A stretch of 64,000 nucleotides of DNA, from NCBI GenBank assembly GCA_903898675.1, contig CAIUGM010000020.1, positions 16,324 through 80,323 on the forward strand, written 5' to 3'. This document shows positions 52,847 through 62,154 of this stretch, in pieces (within the stretch, counting starts at the first letter, position 1; each line of letters begins with the position of its first letter). The stretch comes from an uncultured Verrucomicrobiota bacterium. GTDB taxonomy: Bacteria > Verrucomicrobiota > Verrucomicrobiia > Opitutales > Opitutaceae. The translations under genes and the position numbers were made by a program. The notes below the pieces were generated by a model that worked only from the letters and a program-made list of their open reading frames with translations, was not told the DNA's origin and did no database searches.

Positions 52847-54898
52847 CTAGTCGCGGTCCGTCGAGGGCGGGGTCACGTAACTCGCCTGCTCAATCGCGGC
52901 CGCCAGGGCGCTGGCCCGGCCGTTGAGTGCGGCATCGATCTCCACCGCGGACAGCCGGTAGATCAAAATGGAATACCCGGCCATGCCATCCGGCCGGCGC
53001 GCGCGCAGATAATGGCAGAGCCGCGCGAACCGCAGCTGCTCGTAGAGCGTCCAGGCCTTGCTCCACTCCGCCGGGGTGATTTCCCGCATCAGTTCCGGGT
53101 GCCCGTTGGGCTGTGCCTTGAGTGCGCGGAAGTTGCCGTCGTTGAGCCGCAGTTCCTGGTACTGGCGTTCGTTCTCCGAGGTCCACGGTCCCCGCAGCGG
53201 CATGTAGACATGCTGCAGCATGGAGGCGCTGATGGCGTAGAGGCCGGGCTCGCACCAGAACCACGGATGCGGCCGGTCAAAATCCGGCAGCATCGCCATG
53301 CGCACCGCGTCGATGTGGTAGTAGTCGGGCTCGCCGGTGCCGAAGTAGGAAAGATAAACCGGTTCACCCGGCCGCCGGTTGGCCGTGAGCCACTTTTTCA
53401 GGCCGGGCAGATCCTGGCCCCAGTCCAGCGAACTGTCGACGAGGTGCCGGTAGCCCTCGGCCGGGCCGCCGACGAGCGGGCTGAAATAGGCCAGGTAGTC
53501 CGGGTAGATCCCCGCGGCCACCGTGGCGTGCCAGCCCAGCAGGGCGGTGGTCGCGAGCACCGCCAGCCGGCCCGCGGCGTGGGACGCGGTCCACGCGCGC
53601 GCCGCCGCCCAGCCGAGGGCGCCGCAGAAAATATACAGCACCGGGTACGTGGGCAAAATGTGGCGGTGGCCGATGTTCAGGTGGCTGGTGAGGGAGAAAA
53701 TCCAGTAGACGACAAAGAGGACGAGCAGCGGTGCGACCCGCTCGAGCCGCGGCCGGAGCTGGGCGAAGGACGCCGGGCGCAGCCGGATCGCCAGCAGCGC
53801 GGCACTCGCGAACAGGGCGGTCAGCAGCGAGAGCGGCGTTTTGTAGAAGAAGGCCTTGGGAAAAAAACTCACCCAACCGTAGATGCTGTAGTCGCCGTCG
53901 AGAAACGCGCCCCGGGCCTCGGCGTGCTTGAGCACAAAGGCGAGGCCGTAGAGGTAGCCCTCGGGCAGCAGGTGCCAAGCCCGGCAAAGTTCGATGAACT
54001 GCGCCTTCACGCCGCCGTAGGAAAGCATCATGGCCCACGGGTAGTTGAATCCGCCGGCGGGCAGCGCGGGATTGAAGGCGCTGAAATGAAAACCGAAGAA
54101 GGCCCAGATGAACGCCACCACCCCGAGCCCGTGCACGAGCAGCGAGAGGATGATCAGGCCCAGCTTGCCGGGCAGTCGCGGCGCCGTCCAGGCCCCGAGC
54201 GACATCGCCCCCGGCTGCGTGAGTCGGACGAGCGCCAGCAGCAACGCCATCGGCAGCAGCAGCACCGAGGTGTATTTCGCCACGCCCGCCAGGCCGAAGA
54301 CCACCGTACTGCCCAGCAGCGCGCGCCAGCTGTTCGTGTGCAGATGGTGCCAGTAGGCCCCCAGCGCGAGCAGCAGGAAAAAAGTCATGCACATGTCCGA
54401 GGTGGCGAGCCCGCTGTGCGCCAGCATGGTCGGGCACAGGATGCAGAAGCCCAGCGAGACCAGCGAACCGAGCGTGCCCCAGAGGCGATAGGACCAGAAG
54501 AAGACCAGGAGCGCGGTGGCGGCCCCGAACAGCGAGTTCATGGCCCGGGCACTGCGCAGCATGGCGGTGTGGTCGTTGCCGCTTTGGTAGAAAAACTTGT
54601 ACCCGGTGAGCCAAACGTCCGCCTTGCGCCATGAGTCATCGGTCAGCGGCGGAAATTTTTCCCCGGCGAGCGTGGCCGGCAGAGCCTCCCAGCGCTGCGG
54701 CAGGTTGCCGTTTTCCGGCTGCAAGCGGTAGTCGCCCCAGTGGTTGAAGGTGTAGCCGCCCGTGACATGCGCGATCTCGTCCGAGGTCGTCGATTTTTCC
54801 CGCATCGCCGTGGTGGCGAGCCAGGCGTGGCCCAGGGCCAGCAGCAGCGCCAGGCCGGTCAGCCAGCGGGGCGGGAGGTTGGAACGGAGGGAACGCAT
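52847..54898 (-). CDS. GT39 (PMT)-like membrane glycosyltransferase
   Basis: A 683-residue polytopic protein. The first loop has STTSDEIAHVTGGYTFNHWG with the PMT-type Asp-Glu pair. Later text FSLTSHLNIGHRHILPTYPV and SSLDWGQDLPGLKKWLTANR is characteristic of a bacterial GT39 group found in environmental Verrucomicrobiota and Planctomycetota. About eleven membrane segments precede a soluble C-terminal region. It would transfer a sugar from a polyprenyl-phosphate donor at the periplasmic face. Divergent from the methyltransferase at 54973, the two sharing a 74-bp promoter gap. Confidence 0.83.
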   Translation of the reverse strand: MRSLRSNLPPRWLTGLALLLALGHAWLATTAMREKSTTSDEIAHVTGGYTFNHWGDYRLQPENGNLPQRWEALPATLAGEKFPPLTDDSWRKADVWLTGYKFFYQSGNDHTAMLRSARAMNSLFGAATALLVFFWSYRLWGTLGSLVSLGFCILCPTMLAHSGLATSDMCMTFFLLLALGAYWHHLHTNSWRALLGSTVVFGLAGVAKYTSVLLLPMALLLALVRLTQPGAMSLGAWTAPRLPGKLGLIILSLLVHGLGVVAFIWAFFGFHFSAFNPALPAGGFNYPWAMMLSYGGVKAQFIELCRAWHLLPEGYLYGLAFVLKHAEARGAFLDGDYSIYGWVSFFPKAFFYKTPLSLLTALFASAALLAIRLRPASFAQLRPRLERVAPLLVLFVVYWIFSLTSHLNIGHRHILPTYPVLYIFCGALGWAAARAWTASHAAGRLAVLATTALLGWHATVAAGIYPDYLAYFSPLVGGPAEGYRHLVDSSLDWGQDLPGLKKWLTANRRPGEPVYLSYFGTGEPDYYHIDAVRMAMLPDFDRPHPWFWCEPGLYAISASMLQHVYMPLRGPWTSENERQYQELRLNDGNFRALKAQPNGHPELMREITPAEWSKAWTLYEQLRFARLCHYLRARRPDGMAGYSILIYRLSAVEIDAALNGRASALAAAIEQASYVTPPSTDRD

Positions 54899-54972
54899 GC
54901 GGGGAGCGGCGGAAGTGATAAGCAGTATGGACAGGTTCCGCGGCGCCGCACAACCTCCGGCTACATGCCCGC

Positions 54973-55707
54973 ATGAACGCCGACGAATACGCCAACATGG
55001 AGCAGATGGAGGGGAGCCACTGGTATTACGCCGGCAAGCGGGACTTCGCCCGCGGCTGGCTGCTGCGGGCCGGCCCGCCCCGGCCGGACAGTCTGCTGCT
55101 CGACTGCGGCGCCGGCACCGGGCGGTTCGCCCAGGAGATGCAGGCGCACTGCCGCGTCATGGTTCTCGACGACCATGAGGAGTCGCTGCGGATCCTGCGC
55201 ACGCGTTTCCGCGCCGACCAGATTCTCAGCCTGGCCGGCGACCGGGTGCCGCTGCCCGACGGCTCGCTTGATTTTGTCACGGCCCTCGACGTGCTGGAGC
55301 ACACGCCCGACGACCGGGCGGTGGTCGCCGGGTTTCACCGGTTGCTGCGGCCGGGTGGGGTGGCGCTGGTGACCGTGCCGGCGGGCATGGCCCTGTGGAG
55401 CGACTGGGACGTCGCGCTGCACCACTTCCGGCGTTACTCGCGTCCGCAGCTCAAGGCGCTGTTCCCCCCGGGGGAATGGGAGCTGCTGCATGTGAACTAC
55501 ACGAATGTCGCCGTCTATCCCGCCGTCTGGCTGGTCCGCAAGTGGCGGAAGTGGTTTCCGCGGGCCACCGAGGGCGCGCGGACCGAGGACAAATTGCCGT
55601 CGCCCGGGCTGAACGCGCTGTTGCGCTGGCTGTTTGTGCGGCCGGCCTTCTGGCGGGTACCGTTCCCGTTTGGCGTCAGCCTGCTGCTGGTCGCGCGCCG
55701 GCGCTGA
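54973..55707 (+). CDS. Class I SAM-dependent methyltransferase
   Basis: A 244-residue methyltransferase of the small-molecule or glycan type. N-terminal MEQMEGSHWYYAGKRDFARG is typical of methyltransferases in glycan clusters; motif I is LLLDCGAGTGRFAQEM, post-I VMVLDDHEESLRILRTR, and motif II LDFVTALDVLEHTPDDRAVV. The C-terminal half has a hydrophobic end (FPFGVSLLLVARRR). It stands alone on the plus strand among minus-strand glycosyltransferase genes and stops one base before the convergent gene at 55709. Confidence 0.87.
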   Translation: MNADEYANMEQMEGSHWYYAGKRDFARGWLLRAGPPRPDSLLLDCGAGTGRFAQEMQAHCRVMVLDDHEESLRILRTRFRADQILSLAGDRVPLPDGSLDFVTALDVLEHTPDDRAVVAGFHRLLRPGGVALVTVPAGMALWSDWDVALHHFRRYSRPQLKALFPPGEWELLHVNYTNVAVYPAVWLVRKWRKWFPRATEGARTEDKLPSPGLNALLRWLFVRPAFWRVPFPFGVSLLLVARRR

Positions 55708-55708
55708 G

Positions 55709-57943
55709 CTAGAAGATCGATTCGCTCAGCACCGTGCCGTCGGGCGCGAGGACGGTGAGGGCCGCGCCCTGGGGCAGGCCGAGCTTCGGCGCCTCGGCCG
55801 CAAAAATCGTCAGGCGAAACAGGCCGTGCATCGCCTGGTGGACCGGCAGCTGGACCGCCGGCCCGGTTGCGTCGCCCTGCGAGGTGATCGGCTCAAGGTA
55901 GATGCGCGCGCCGGCCTGCGTGTAGTCCGCCAGCGTTTGCCACGGGGCGTAGGCGCTGATCAGGCGGATGACCGCGGGCTCGCCGTTCAGGACGATGTTG
56001 GACCGCAACAGCGCGGGATTTTTCCCGCCGGCGGGCGCATCCTCCAGGCCGCGCAGGTCGATTCGGTCAAACGGGACGGCGCGTGAATTCAGCGGCACGA
56101 GGAAATGGAAGCTGTTCAGGTCGAAGAGCGGCTTGTAATTTTCCTCGATGAACGTGTGGAGCGGGCTCGCCGTGGGCACCTTGATGCGGTCGAGGAAATC
56201 ATCGAGGGCCTTGTTGGTGATGATGGCGCTGCGCGGCGACTGGCGCAGTTTCTCCATGATGCGGTCCTGCGCGGGGCGATCGAGCAGCCAGAACCAGTGC
56301 GTGGCATTCTGGGTCGTCGGCGTCGGCACCCCGCTCCACTGGTTGTAGCTGAACATGCCCGGCCGGGAGAAAAGCATGTCGGCATGCACCGCTGCGTTGG
56401 TGGTCAGCACGCGGAGCGCCAGCCGGGCGGGCCCGTCGAGCCGCACGTCCTCGGCCCCGGGCAGGTTGAGGGGTTTCGAGGTGGTGTAGCGCTGCCAGCC
56501 GTTGGCGGCGAGCAGCTGGAACTGCCAGCCGGCCACCAGCAGGAGCGTCAGCCAGCCGAGGCGCGGCACCCAGCGGCCGGTCGCCGGCCAGGCCCGCGCC
56601 AGCGCGAGCCAGGCCTCGCTCAGGCCGATGACCATGACCGGCAGCAGGAGAAAGGTGCCCCAACCCATCTGGCTGCCCGCGACGGGAAACGCGTGCAGCA
56701 CCTGAGGCAGCGCGATGAGCGCCACCCAGAGCGCCGCGCTGGATTTCGACTTTTCCCCGTCCGGCCCGGCCGGGCCGAGGGGCACGAGAAACACCGGCAG
56801 CAGCGGCAGGCAGAAGACAATGAAGCGGCCCACGCCGTAGATGGTCAGCCAGGCGCCGGCGTTCTGGATGTACACCACCAGCGCGATCACGCGGAACGCG
56901 ATCAGGGCATAGCGCGCACCCGGGCTCACGGCGCCCAGCCGGCGGAGATCCCAGCCGGCCCAGGCCGTGACAAGCCAGCACGCGATGGCGACCGGCCAGG
57001 TTTCGGCGAGCCAGGTGAAGCCGAACATGAAGCTCGCCGGCTGGCGCAGGGGATTGACGAGGACGGTGAGCAGCAGGGAATGCAGCGACGTGCCCTGCGC
57101 GCAGACGGCGGCGGAGACGGCGATGGTCGTCAGGACAAAAACCCCGAGTGCCACGACCCACGTGCGCGGCGGCACGGGCCGGCCGACGTGGGCGGGGGGC
57201 GTGACCCAGAGCAGGCCGGCGGCCCCCGCGGTGAACTGGATTGCGAAGTTCAGGACCCAGGGATCGTCGAGCTTCTTGCCCATGAGGCCCCAGGGCACCG
57301 CGAGCAGGCCCGCGGCGGCGAGAATATCCGCCGGCCGGCGCCAGCGTTCCGGCCACGAGGTCAGGCGCAGCGCCCCGGCACCCACGCCGGCGACAAAGAG
57401 CAGGCCGACATTGATCTTGGTCAGCACCAGCAGCGCGGCCATCGCGCCAAGGGCGGCGCCCAGCCAGTTCCAGCGGGCGGCGCCGTGCAGGATCAGCGCG
57501 GCCAGGGCGATGGCGGCCAGCATCGCCGAGATCAGGCTGCCCGGATGCGACGGCTCCGAGTTCATCTGCCAGAGAAACCCAAAGGTGATCAGGGTGGCGC
57601 AGGTCGCCGCGGCGGCCCGCCCGGTCACGCGGATGGTGATGAGTCCGCACAGCAGGGCGCACAGGACCCAGTGCAAGGCGGTGAGGTCGCGCCCCAGCGC
57701 ATGGGTGAGCGGCTGGTGCAGCACGGTCGTGACCAGCTGGTGGTAGAGATACGGCCACGGGCCGTATTGGGAAAAGATGTCGTCGTAGAGCCGGGCGCCG
57801 GACAGGAAATTCTTGTAGGTGAGCAGCAGGTAGCCCTCATCATCATAGAACATGAACGTCGTGTTGATGAGCAGGTAGGCCGTGACGAGCAGCGCCACGC
57901 CCAGGCTCAACCACAGGCTCAGGGACCAGAAACGCCGCGTCAT
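55709..57943 (-). CDS. Large GT-C-like membrane protein
   Basis: A 744-residue polytopic protein with about eleven membrane segments (first: SLGVALLVTAYLLINTTFMF) and a C-terminal soluble region of about 250 residues. The first loop has FYDDEGYLLLTYKNFLSGAR followed by YDDIFSQYGPWPYLYHQLVT, fitting the GT-C first-loop acidic pair. No closer family can be named. Its start overlaps the stop of the GT2 gene upstream by 4 nt (ATGA), so GT2 and this protein are likely partners: the GT2 makes a lipid-linked sugar and this protein uses it. Confidence 0.7.
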   Translation of the reverse strand: MTRRFWSLSLWLSLGVALLVTAYLLINTTFMFYDDEGYLLLTYKNFLSGARLYDDIFSQYGPWPYLYHQLVTTVLHQPLTHALGRDLTALHWVLCALLCGLITIRVTGRAAAATCATLITFGFLWQMNSEPSHPGSLISAMLAAIALAALILHGAARWNWLGAALGAMAALLVLTKINVGLLFVAGVGAGALRLTSWPERWRRPADILAAAGLLAVPWGLMGKKLDDPWVLNFAIQFTAGAAGLLWVTPPAHVGRPVPPRTWVVALGVFVLTTIAVSAAVCAQGTSLHSLLLTVLVNPLRQPASFMFGFTWLAETWPVAIACWLVTAWAGWDLRRLGAVSPGARYALIAFRVIALVVYIQNAGAWLTIYGVGRFIVFCLPLLPVFLVPLGPAGPDGEKSKSSAALWVALIALPQVLHAFPVAGSQMGWGTFLLLPVMVIGLSEAWLALARAWPATGRWVPRLGWLTLLLVAGWQFQLLAANGWQRYTTSKPLNLPGAEDVRLDGPARLALRVLTTNAAVHADMLFSRPGMFSYNQWSGVPTPTTQNATHWFWLLDRPAQDRIMEKLRQSPRSAIITNKALDDFLDRIKVPTASPLHTFIEENYKPLFDLNSFHFLVPLNSRAVPFDRIDLRGLEDAPAGGKNPALLRSNIVLNGEPAVIRLISAYAPWQTLADYTQAGARIYLEPITSQGDATGPAVQLPVHQAMHGLFRLTIFAAEAPKLGLPQGAALTVLAPDGTVLSESIF

Positions 57944-58890
57944 GGCTGGCGCGGCTCGCGTCGCACGACATACAGCGGCCGCTGTTTCACCTCGTCATAG
58001 ATGCGCCCGAGGTATTCGCCGAGCACGCCGATGCCGATCAACTGCACTCCGCCGATGAACAGCACGAGTGTCACCAGCGTCGTGAAACCGGTCTGCGCCA
58101 CCTCGACGCCGAGCAGGCGGCGGATGATGAAGAAGAGGCCGACCGCAAAGCCGAGGCCGCTGATGAAAATGCCGACATACGTCAGCAGGCGCAGCGGCAG
58201 GTAGGAGAAGCTGAACACGCCGTCGAGGGCGTAGCGGACCAGCTTGCCCATCGTCTGCTGCGGCTGCCCGGCCGCCCGCTGGTGCCGGTCGTAGAGCACC
58301 TCGCCGGACGTGAACCCCACCCAGGTGCGCAGGCCCGGGAAAAAACGGTGCCGCTCGGGGAGGCGGTTGAGGGCGTCCACCGCCGCGCGGTCCATCAGCC
58401 CGAAGGTGCCGGTGTTGGCCTCGATGGGAAAATCGGCGACGCGCCCGAACAGACCGTGGAAGAGATCCATGCCGAACCGGCGCGGGCCGGTTTCCTGGCG
58501 GGAACGGCGCACGGCGCGCACGACATCCGCGCCCTCGCGCCAGCTGGCGACCAGTGCTGGGATGATCTCGGGCGGGTCCTGCAGGTCGGCGTCCATCGTG
58601 ACCAGGGCGTCCCCGCCCGCCTCGGCCAGGCCGGCCGCGAGCGCGGCTTGAAAGCCGAAATTCCGGGTCAGTTCCAGCAGCTTGAAGCGCGGGTCGGCCG
58701 CCGCCTGCCGGCGGACAAGCGCGGCCGTTTGGTCGCGGCTGCCGTCATTGACGAGCAGGGCCGCCCACTTCACGTCCGGGTGTGCGTCGAACACGGCGGC
58801 CAGCCGCTGAAAAAGCTCCGGCAGCACGGCTTCCTCGTTGAACACGGGAATGACGATGCCCACAGCGGGTGGAACGGTGAAGCGGCGCAT
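57940..58890 (-). CDS. GT2 polyprenyl-phosphate glycosyltransferase (GtrB/ArnC-like)
   Basis: A 316-residue membrane-anchored family 2 glycosyltransferase. GT-A landmarks: GIVIPVFNEEAVLPELFQRL, LLVNDGSRDQTAALVR, LTRNFGFQAALAAGLAEAGG, and the metal-site TMDADLQDPPE. Two C-terminal membrane helices (LLTYVGIFISGLGFAVGLFF; LVTLVLFIGGVQLIGIGVLG) and the ending EYLGRIYDEVKQRPLYVVRR are the standard GtrB/CsbB/ArnC layout. It would load a sugar (glucose, undecaprenyl type) on a polyprenyl phosphate for GT-C enzymes. Coupled by ATGA overlap to the GT-C-like gene downstream. Confidence 0.92.
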   Translation of the reverse strand: MRRFTVPPAVGIVIPVFNEEAVLPELFQRLAAVFDAHPDVKWAALLVNDGSRDQTAALVRRQAAADPRFKLLELTRNFGFQAALAAGLAEAGGDALVTMDADLQDPPEIIPALVASWREGADVVRAVRRSRQETGPRRFGMDLFHGLFGRVADFPIEANTGTFGLMDRAAVDALNRLPERHRFFPGLRTWVGFTSGEVLYDRHQRAAGQPQQTMGKLVRYALDGVFSFSYLPLRLLTYVGIFISGLGFAVGLFFIIRRLLGVEVAQTGFTTLVTLVLFIGGVQLIGIGVLGEYLGRIYDEVKQRPLYVVRREPRQP

Positions 58891-58935
58891 GGGTTCAATT
58901 AAGGAGCGGGGGAGACGCGGGGCGAAACAATTTTA

Positions 58936-60486
58936 TCACGGGTGGTGGGGGGTGGCCGGCTTGGGCGCCGCCACGCCGGCCGGTTGCGGCCGGAGCACGA
59001 TCCAGCGGCCGAGCGGCTCGGCCACCGAGGGGGTTTCCTGCATGGAGCGGGCCATGCCCCAGTTGTTCCCGCTGGCCTGCAGGAGGCTGGTGTCCCAGCC
59101 TGGCGGCAGGCCGGCAAAGGCATGCGCCCGGCGCGGAAACAGCGCGACAAACTGGCGGACCGAGAGGCCGTCCTCGTCATGATCGTGTCGCCCCTGGGCG
59201 AAGCGCGTGGCCAGCGGGCGCCAGGGAATCCAGAGCCGCGGGCCCAGCTGCGTGGCAAGTGCCACCGCCTCGAGGGCGAGCGAGGTGTCCGGTTTCCTCG
59301 GCAGCTTGAGCACCGTCGCGAAATCGGCCGCCTGCAACACCGCGAGGCCGGCCAGCAAAAGCGCGATCAAACCGGCCGGCGTGAGCCGGGGTCGGGCCAG
59401 GGCCCGCGCCCCGAGGTCGGCCAGCGCGAGCGGGATCAGGTAAAATCCGCCGTGTAGCGAGTTGTACATGCCGCCCGTGGTCAGCGTGCCCGCAATGCCC
59501 AGCGGCACCGACGCCAGCCAGACCACGACCGGCAGGCCGAGACCCGAGGCCTGCAACCGGTGACGCCAGCCGGCCAGGAGTGCGAGGGCGGCCGGGAGCA
59601 AAAGCATCAGGACGTAGAAGGAGGACAATTCAGCCAGCCGGTTTCGCCAGTCGGTGACGAAGGGTAGGCGAGACGGGATTTGAATCATCATCTGCCAGGC
59701 CGCGAGCGGCGTGGCGGACACGGCCAGCGTGATGAGGAGCAGGACCGAACCCGCCAGCGCTACCTTCAGGGCAAAACGCAGCGCCTTAGGCCGCGAGCCC
59801 GCGAACCAAACCCAGCCGATTTCCGCCCCGAGCAGCGTGACGCCGTGCAGCTTCGCGAACGCGGTTGCGCCCGCGAAACCCGCCGCCAGCCACCACCAGC
59901 CGGGTTGGTCGAAGGCCAGGGCCCGGGCCAGGCAGGTCAGGGCAATCAATCCGCACGCGAGCGACAGGTTGTCGGCCTGGAGGAAAATGAAGAACGTCAG
60001 GGGTAGCAGCAGCAGCGACACCGCTGCGGCGCCCAGCCGGGCGGTCAGCGGCCAGGAGCGGTCACGCGGGGCCGGCCACAGCAGGCAGGCAAACAGGACC
60101 GAGCCCGCGACCAGGACCGCGTTGAGGGTTGCCGCCAGCAGCAAGGCCAAGTCGATCGTCGAGGCGAGGGTCGCGGGCAGCATCACCAGCGCGGTCACCG
60201 GCCCATAGATCCAGGTGGTGATCGGGCCGGCGTCGAGGCCGGGATACAGGGGCAGTCCGTCCGCGATGAGGAAAGCCGCCCGCAGGCGCACATCGTTCCA
60301 TTCCTGCATCGGGAAGCAGCACCACGCACACCAGATCCGGCCGGCCGCGAGGGCGAAGCCGGCGACGAGCGCGAGCGAGAGGAGGAGCGGCCGGCGGGAA
60401 GTGGGGCGCGTTGGCTTCAAGGCCGCGGGCAGGGAGCCGGCTCCGTTACGATGGTCCCGGGTCAAGGCGTGGTCCGCCGGACTCAA
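58936..60486 (-). CDS. GT-C-like polytopic membrane protein (possibly GT87-like)
   Basis: A 516-residue protein with about ten membrane segments. Text such as [20 protein letters not shown] and [20 protein letters not shown] resembles DUF2029/GT87-type polyprenyl-phosphate glycosyltransferases, but the match is loose. The start is a TTG (60486) whose TTGA overlaps the upstream GT2 stop; no later Met gives a sensible N-terminus before the first membrane helix ([19 protein letters not shown]). This overlap is the main support for that start. It is followed after 45 bp by the GtrB-like gene. Confidence 0.7.
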   Translation of the reverse strand: MSPADHALTRDHRNGAGSLPAALKPTRPTSRRPLLLSLALVAGFALAAGRIWCAWCCFPMQEWNDVRLRAAFLIADGLPLYPGLDAGPITTWIYGPVTALVMLPATLASTIDLALLLAATLNAVLVAGSVLFACLLWPAPRDRSWPLTARLGAAAVSLLLLPLTFFIFLQADNLSLACGLIALTCLARALAFDQPGWWWLAAGFAGATAFAKLHGVTLLGAEIGWVWFAGSRPKALRFALKVALAGSVLLLITLAVSATPLAAWQMMIQIPSRLPFVTDWRNRLAELSSFYVLMLLLPAALALLAGWRHRLQASGLGLPVVVWLASVPLGIAGTLTTGGMYNSLHGGFYLIPLALADLGARALARPRLTPAGLIALLLAGLAVLQAADFATVLKLPRKPDTSLALEAVALATQLGPRLWIPWRPLATRFAQGRHDHDEDGLSVRQFVALFPRRAHAFAGLPPGWDTSLLQASGNNWGMARSMQETPSVAEPLGRWIVLRPQPAGVAAPKPATPHHP

Positions 60487-61175
60487 TCGAACAGGTTGTA
60501 CTTTACAATGGCGTAGATGGCCCGGAAGCCGTCGCGCCAGCCGATCTTTTTCCCCTCGGCGTAAGTGCGCCCGTAGTAGGAAATGCCCACCTCGTAGATC
60601 CGGCAGCCCTCGAGCCGGGACACCTTGGCGGTGATCTCGGGCTCGAAGCCGAAGCGATTCTCCTCGATCGTGATCTTCTGCAGCACCTCGCGGCGGAACA
60701 CCTTGTAGCAGGTCTCCATGTCCGTGAGGTTGAGGTTGGTGAACATGTTCGAGAGCAGCGTGAGGAACCGGTTGCCCACCATGTGCCAGAAATAGACCAC
60801 GCGATGCGCCTCGGCGCCCATGAAGCGCGAACCGAAGACGACGTCCGCCTTGCCGTCGATGATCGGCTTCATCAGCCGCGGGTATTCGGTGGGGTCGTAC
60901 TCGAGGTCGGCGTCCTGCACGATCACCGCGTCGCCCGTGGCGGCGGCAAAACCCGTGCGCAGGGCGGCGCCCTTGCCCTGGTTGACGTCGTGGTAGATGA
61001 CGCGGGTCACGAGCGGCTCGATCTCCGTCCGGAGCAGGTCGCGGGTGCCGTCGCTGGAGCAGTCGTCCACGACGATGATTTCCTTGTCGGCCACGGGCGC
61101 GGCGCGCACGGCGGCCACGATCGCGTGGATGGTTTTTCTCTCGTTGTAGCAGGGAATGACGATGGAGAGCTTCAT
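60483..61175 (-). CDS. GT2 glycosyltransferase (dolichyl-/polyprenyl-phosphate sugar synthase-like)
   Basis: A 230-residue soluble-looking GT2 enzyme from ATG 61175. Landmarks are [57 protein letters not shown], and [20 protein letters not shown] with the catalytic [23 protein letters not shown] is the usual C-terminal text of DPM1-like synthases without membrane helices. It likely makes a polyprenyl-phosphate sugar. Overlaps the next gene by TTGA. Confidence 0.92.
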   Translation of the reverse strand: MKLSIVIPCYNERKTIHAIVAAVRAAPVADKEIIVVDDCSSDGTRDLLRTEIEPLVTRVIYHDVNQGKGAALRTGFAAATGDAVIVQDADLEYDPTEYPRLMKPIIDGKADVVFGSRFMGAEAHRVVYFWHMVGNRFLTLLSNMFTNLNLTDMETCYKVFRREVLQKITIEENRFGFEPEITAKVSRLEGCRIYEVGISYYGRTYAEGKKIGWRDGFRAIYAIVKYNLFD

Positions 61176-61264
61176 TGGATGCAGAAGGAAAGGTTGGCCG
61201 GATTGATTCACGAGGGAAAGCCTTTTGCCGGTTCTTTTTCCGGGGCTGGCGCCGGCTGCCCGGC

Positions 61265-62149
61265 CTAGCCGCGTTTCTCGAAGCAGAAGGTCGACACGTC
61301 CTGCCGCGCCGGCGAAATCGCGTCGGCCAGACTGAACAGGGCGCCCAGCGGCGCGACCACGGGCAGCAGGAGGAAATTGGCGGCGTCCCGCGGCCAGGCT
61401 TTCACCGGCGTCCGGCGCTTGAGCCGGTAATACAGGTAATTGTGGTCGCGCATGATCAGGTTGAGCAGCGCCTGCGCGTAGCCGAACGCATTGTATGGCC
61501 AGGATATGATCGGGCCGGCGCAACGGAAACCGTGGGTATCTAGCAGCCGCCGGAGTGAATCCGGGGTGAATTGCTGCAGGTGATTGGGCACGTCAAGGAA
61601 GGCGTAGTGCGTGCGAAAGAGCCGGGCCTGCCACGAAGCCGCGTTGGGCACCGAGATGATGAACCGGGCGCCGGCCGGCATGTTTGTTCCCAGACGGCTG
61701 AGCAGGGCCTCGAGCGCCGGCGCGGGAAAATGCTCCAGGCTGTGCCACGCGGTGGCGAACGTGACCTCGCCGGCGACCTGCCCGATGTCCGTCACAATGT
61801 TCAGCCCGAGCACCTCCCGCGAGAAGGCCACGGCGGCCGGGGTGATCTCCACCCCGCAGCACCGCGCGAACTTGCCGCGATTGCGGAAGAGCAGCTTGCC
61901 CGACCCCGACCCGAGGTCGACCCACTGGCCCTTCGTCGCGTCGCCGCGGAACCGGTCGAGCACTGCGTCCTGAAAGCGATCGAGGGCGGTGGTCCGCTTC
62001 ACGTCGTCCGCGTTCAGCGGATCGTTGAGCATGAACGTCTGAGGCGCCGCGGTCGCGAGCGTTTCGTGGCCGCAGCGCCGGCACTGCCGGTACGCCGCGG
62101 TGACCGGCGCGAATTCCCCACCCTGACAGATGAAGCAACACGGGGCCAT
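61265..62149 (-). CDS. Class I SAM methyltransferase with N-terminal zinc-ribbon-like cysteines
   Basis: A 294-residue protein from ATG 62149. Four cysteines in [10 protein letters not shown] and [11 protein letters not shown] make a likely small zinc-binding N-terminus. The methyltransferase core has motif [39 protein letters not shown], and motif [21 protein letters not shown]. This zinc-finger-plus-C-type methyltransferase layout occurs in sugar and glycan modification. It starts 5 bp after the double-SDR gene and precedes the GT2 gene by 89 bp. Confidence 0.85.
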   Translation of the reverse strand: MAPCCFICQGGEFAPVTAAYRQCRRCGHETLATAAPQTFMLNDPLNADDVKRTTALDRFQDAVLDRFRGDATKGQWVDLGSGSGKLLFRNRGKFARCCGVEITPAAVAFSREVLGLNIVTDIGQVAGEVTFATAWHSLEHFPAPALEALLSRLGTNMPAGARFIISVPNAASWQARLFRTHYAFLDVPNHLQQFTPDSLRRLLDTHGFRCAGPIISWPYNAFGYAQALLNLIMRDHNYLYYRLKRRTPVKAWPRDAANFLLLPVVAPLGALFSLADAISPARQDVSTFCFEKRG

Positions 62150-62154
62150 GGTCG

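Noticed and set aside
56105..58000. 631-codon plus-strand open frame
   Set aside because: Antisense to the GT-C-like gene at 55709-57943; Arg/Gly/Gln-rich with no domain.
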